9,336 bases of DNA, taken from the NCBI GenBank assembly GCA_020433785.1, contig JAGRCC010000135.1, positions 1 through 9,336 on the forward strand. The letters are read 5' to 3'. The translations under genes were made by a program, and so were the position numbers. The notes beneath the pieces are model-generated. The model saw only the letters and a list, made by a program, of their open reading frames with translations, was not told where the DNA came from and ran no database searches. Numbering within the stretch: position 1 is the stretch's first letter; every line of letters begins with the position of its first letter. This document shows, piece after piece, positions 7,478 through 9,336 of this stretch. Source of the DNA: Anaerolineae bacterium (GTDB taxonomy: Bacteria; Chloroflexota; Anaerolineae; 4572-78; J111).

Positions 7478-8347
7478 TTGAGCGACGTAAAAATCGGTGT
7501 TATCGGCGGCAGCGGCCTTTATAAAATTGATGGCCTGGCCGATGTTGAAGAGATTAAGCTGGCTACACCATTTGGCGATCCCTCCGATAACTTTATTGTA
7601 GGCACGTTAGAAGGCCAGAAGGTGGCCTTTTTACCGCGGCATGGTCGTGACCACGCCATTAGCCCCACCGAACTCAACAGCCACGCCAATATTTGGGGCA
7701 TGAAAAAGTTGGGGGTCAAATACATCATCGCGGTCAACGCCTGCGGCAGCTTGCGGGAAGATATCGCGCCGCGTCACATCGTGGTCCCCGACCAACTCGT
7801 CGATCGCACCCGCAGCCGCGACTTGACCTTTTATAAGGGGGGGGTGGTGGTCCACATGGGCGTCGCCGATCCGTACGAACCGGCTCTGGCCGAGCTGGTC
7901 TACGAAGGCGTTCAGGAAACCGGCGCGCCAGTGCATATGGGCGGCGATTTCGTCATTATCGAAGGGCCACGCTTTAGCACCAAAGCCGAGAGTCGCATTT
8001 TCCGCAGTTGGGGCTGTTCGATTATCGGGATGACCTCCATCCCCGAAGCGTTTTTAGCCCGTGAAGCCGAAATCGCCTACGCCACCATGGCCCACGTCAC
8101 CGATTACGATGTCTGGCACGAGGAGGAAGGTCCGGTTTCTGTTGACGCGGTCATCGCCAACCTCAACGCCAATGTCGATATCGCCAAACAGGCCATTCGC
8201 AACATTGTGGTCAAATTGGCCGGCGAACCCGACTGGCCCAGCCACCACGCCTTAGCTAACGCGATCATCAGCAGCCGCAGTCGCCAGAATGTGCCGGGTG
8301 ATACCTGGGAGAAGCTTGATCTTTTTATCGGCAAGTACTACTCGTAA
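7478..8347 (+). CDS. mtnP: S-methyl-5'-thioadenosine phosphorylase
   Basis: Cleaves methylthioadenosine, a by-product of polyamine and related synthesis, with phosphate to adenine and 5-methylthioribose-1-phosphate, feeding methionine and purine salvage. The 289 residues show the PNP/MTAP class II pattern: KIGVIGGSGLY (5-15) for phosphate, FLPRHGRDH (51-59, R54/H55), NACGSLRED (87-95), IIEGPRFSTKAES (160-172), GMTSIPEAFLARE (184-196) with the ribose-side Met185, and VTDYDVWHEEE (207-217). The two Asp of TDYD (D209, D211) favour a 6-aminopurine (adenine) over hypoxanthine, so MTA rather than inosine is the likely substrate. Start is TTG with AAAGGAG upstream. A run of eight G (7837-7844) lies inside codons for KGGVV but the frame is intact. 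The gene ends 3 bp before the heptamer array of the next cassette. MTI phosphorylase is the main alternative. Confidence 0.92.
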   Translation: MSDVKIGVIGGSGLYKIDGLADVEEIKLATPFGDPSDNFIVGTLEGQKVAFLPRHGRDHAISPTELNSHANIWGMKKLGVKYIIAVNACGSLREDIAPRHIVVPDQLVDRTRSRDLTFYKGGVVVHMGVADPYEPALAELVYEGVQETGAPVHMGGDFVIIEGPRFSTKAESRIFRSWGCSIIGMTSIPEAFLAREAEIAYATMAHVTDYDVWHEEEGPVSVDAVIANLNANVDIAKQAIRNIVVKLAGEPDWPSHHALANAIISSRSRQNVPGDTWEKLDLFIGKYYS

Positions 8348-8350
8348 AGT

Positions 8351-8378
8351 GACCGCCGACCGCCGACGGTTGACCGCC
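8351..8378 (+). repeat. Upstream 7-bp tandem array flanking the four-helix-bundle gene
   Basis: Four head-to-tail 7-bp units with consensus GACCGCC start at 8351, 8358, 8365 and 8372. Units 1, 2 and 4 are identical; unit 3 is GACGGTT. The array begins 3 bp after the mtnP stop and ends 17 bp before the start codon of the four-helix-bundle gene. Positions 8350-8363 are the perfect reverse complement of 8852-8865 downstream of that gene. Confidence 0.8.
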
Positions 8379-8395
8379 GTATTTCTAGGTGAGTA

Positions 8396-8827
8396 ATGGC
8401 GTACAAGTTCGAGCAGCTAGAAGTTTGGCAGTTAGCTATGGAATATACCGATCTGGTGTATGATATTGCGAAACAACTGCCCTCATCTGAAAAGTATAAC
8501 CTTCAGAGTCAAATTACACGAGCGGCTACTAGCGTTGCCCTCAATATTGCTGAAGGTTCAACCAGTCAGAGTAATATAGAGCAAGCCAGATTTCTCGGTT
8601 TGGCTGTTCGTTCGCTGATCGAAACCGTAGCCTGCCAGCATTTAATCAATCGCCGTCAATATCTTAAGGATTCCGAACCGTTGCGTAATGCTTATCGCGC
8701 CAGCGAAAAACTATTCGCCAAACTTCAAGCTTTTCGACACGCTCTAATTAAGAACAAGTCGCTCCCTTCCCTCCGTGAAGAACCCGAACCCTATTTACTT
8801 GACGATGACCATAATCCCAATGATTAA
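8396..8827 (+). CDS. Four-helix-bundle protein (23S rRNA intervening-sequence family, Avd-like fold)
   Basis: Small helical protein of 143 residues of the four-helix-bundle family first seen in 23S rRNA intervening sequences (TIGR02436). Its fold resembles Avd, the accessory protein of diversity-generating retroelements. Hallmarks are FEQLEVWQLAMEY (5-17), SSEKYNLQSQITRAATSVALN (31-51) leading to IAEGS (51-55), and the ARFLGLAVRSLIET region (64-77). The cellular role is unknown; relatives bind nucleic acid or partner proteins through a basic surface. The ATG at 8396 has AGGTGA at 8387-8392. A polar, acidic tail (about 120-143, with DDDHNPND at the end) extends beyond the usual fold. The gene is bracketed by inverted 7-bp arrays and overlaps the next gene by 8 bp. 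No rRNA, reverse transcriptase or template repeat is in the window, so neither an rRNA insertion nor a retroelement is present here. Confidence 0.88.
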   Translation: MAYKFEQLEVWQLAMEYTDLVYDIAKQLPSSEKYNLQSQITRAATSVALNIAEGSTSQSNIEQARFLGLAVRSLIETVACQHLINRRQYLKDSEPLRNAYRASEKLFAKLQAFRHALIKNKSLPSLREEPEPYLLDDDHNPND

Positions 8828-9336
8828 TCTGCCGTCACCCATCAGTCATCAGCGGTCGGCGGTCATTCGTCGGCCGTCGTACTGGCTCTGGGCCTTGGCC
8901 TTACTCTTCACCGGGCTGTCTCTGCTGCAACTGGCCCTGGTTGATCACGACCTAAGCCTGACCACCTTTGTGCCGTTGTTTATACTAATGGCCTGCGGTG
9001 GGTTGGTGATCTATTGGCTGGACCTCCGCCGGCCACATCTGGCCGGCGATCCGATCCTATTACCTCTGACGTTCTTTCTAAGCGGTTTAGGACTGGTGCT
9101 AATTCAGCGGTTAGCGCCGGTATTTGTCAGTCGTCAACTTTTTTGGTTAGTCATCGCCACCGTTCTACTGCTGTTGATTAATCTTATTCCCAAAAACCTC
9201 AACTGGCTCGGTCGCTACAAATACACCTGGTTGATCGGCGGTATTTTGCTGCTGGCCAGCACGCTCATCTTTGGCGTCAATCCAAGTGGTTTTGGGGCGC
9301 GGCTGTGGCTGAACATTGGGCCGGTCTACTTTCAAC
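8820..9336 (+). CDS. SEDS family protein (FtsW/RodA/SpoVE), N-terminal part cut by window edge
   Basis: SEDS proteins are membrane glycosyltransferases that polymerise lipid II into peptidoglycan, usually paired with a class B penicillin-binding protein. The first 172 residues are visible. Hydrophobic segments lie near 22-41, 48-66, 79-98, 106-122 and 136-151. The sequence then reaches the family signature NPSGFGARLWLNIGPVYFQ (154-172), matching the GxxxWL...FQPSE region at the cut. The run of segments before this signature is longer than in E. coli FtsW or RodA, as in some Actinobacteria and Chloroflexota. Start is uncertain: ATG at 8820 overlaps the previous stop by 8 bp, and another in-frame ATG at 8805 would add five residues; neither has a Shine-Dalgarno, so coupling to the upstream gene is likely. 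Residues about 4-20 are encoded by the 7-bp repeat array, so the natural start may have been altered. FtsW versus RodA cannot be decided. Confidence 0.85.
   Translation, partial: MINLPSPISHQRSAVIRRPSYWLWALALLFTGLSLLQLALVDHDLSLTTFVPLFILMACGGLVIYWLDLRRPHLAGDPILLPLTFFLSGLGLVLIQRLAPVFVSRQLFWLVIATVLLLLINLIPKNLNWLGRYKYTWLIGGILLLASTLIFGVNPSGFGARLWLNIGPVYFQ
8830..8878 (-). repeat. Downstream 7-bp tandem array, inverted relative to the upstream one
   Basis: Read on the minus strand, seven consecutive 7-bp units each begin GAC or GAT; plus-strand units span 8830-8836, 8837-8843, 8844-8850, 8851-8857, 8858-8864, 8865-8871 and 8872-8878. The best copies (8858-8864 GACCGCC and 8851-8857 GACCGCT) match the upstream consensus. 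Other units are diverged (GATGACT, GATGGGT, GACGAAT). The array starts 2 bp after the four-helix-bundle stop and is translated as the N-terminus of the SEDS protein. Confidence 0.75.

Noticed and set aside
8396..8827. Four-helix-bundle gene considered as part of a diversity-generating retroelement
   Set aside because: Although Avd has a similar fold, there is no reverse transcriptase, no template/variable repeat pair and no target gene in the window.
8351..8878. Heptamer arrays considered as a CRISPR array
   Set aside because: Units are 7 bp head to tail without spacers, and there are no cas genes; the period and structure do not fit CRISPR.

Overview
This window most resembles a Chloroflexota (Chloroflexi) chromosome, probably from the Anaerolineae or a related class. 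That is an inference from gene content and style, not from a marker gene. The signs are a free-standing vitamin-B12/radical-SAM protein of the TIGR03960 type, a REC-GAF-PAS sensor protein, an M42 aminopeptidase, an MTA phosphorylase, a four-helix-bundle (23S-IVS-like) gene and a SEDS protein with an extra N-terminal membrane region. GC content is moderate and intergenic gaps are short.

Left half, minus strand, read from right to left: a polyprenyl-phosphate glycosyltransferase (2978-3928), a DUF4160 protein (2680-2928) with an unrecognised overlapping partner (2358-2702), an AT-rich gap holding a plausible sigma70 promoter, the radical-SAM protein (423-2162), and 21 bp later the N-terminal third of dihydroorotate dehydrogenase, which runs off the left edge (1-401).

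Right half, plus strand: a multidomain REC-GAF-PAS-HATPase protein (4191-6170) that looks like a hybrid histidine kinase but has Gly where the phosphorylated His of the H-box should be; an M42 aminopeptidase (6277-7359) behind a perfect-consensus sigma70 promoter; a 51-bp palindromic element (7402-7452); MTA phosphorylase (7478-8347, TTG start with a strong ribosome binding site); a four-helix-bundle gene (8396-8827); and the start of a FtsW/RodA/SpoVE-type SEDS protein (8820 to the right edge).

Most genes are unlinked housekeeping functions: pyrimidine synthesis, MTA salvage, peptide turnover, envelope sugar transfer and cell-wall growth. The most unusual structure is the four-helix-bundle cassette. 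Degenerate 7-bp tandem arrays flank the gene in opposite orientations, they share a perfect 14-bp inverted repeat, and the downstream array is read through as the N-terminus of the SEDS protein. Next in interest are the His-less kinase, the 51-bp two-armed palindrome with complementary loops, and the DUF4160 pair with an unfamiliar partner.
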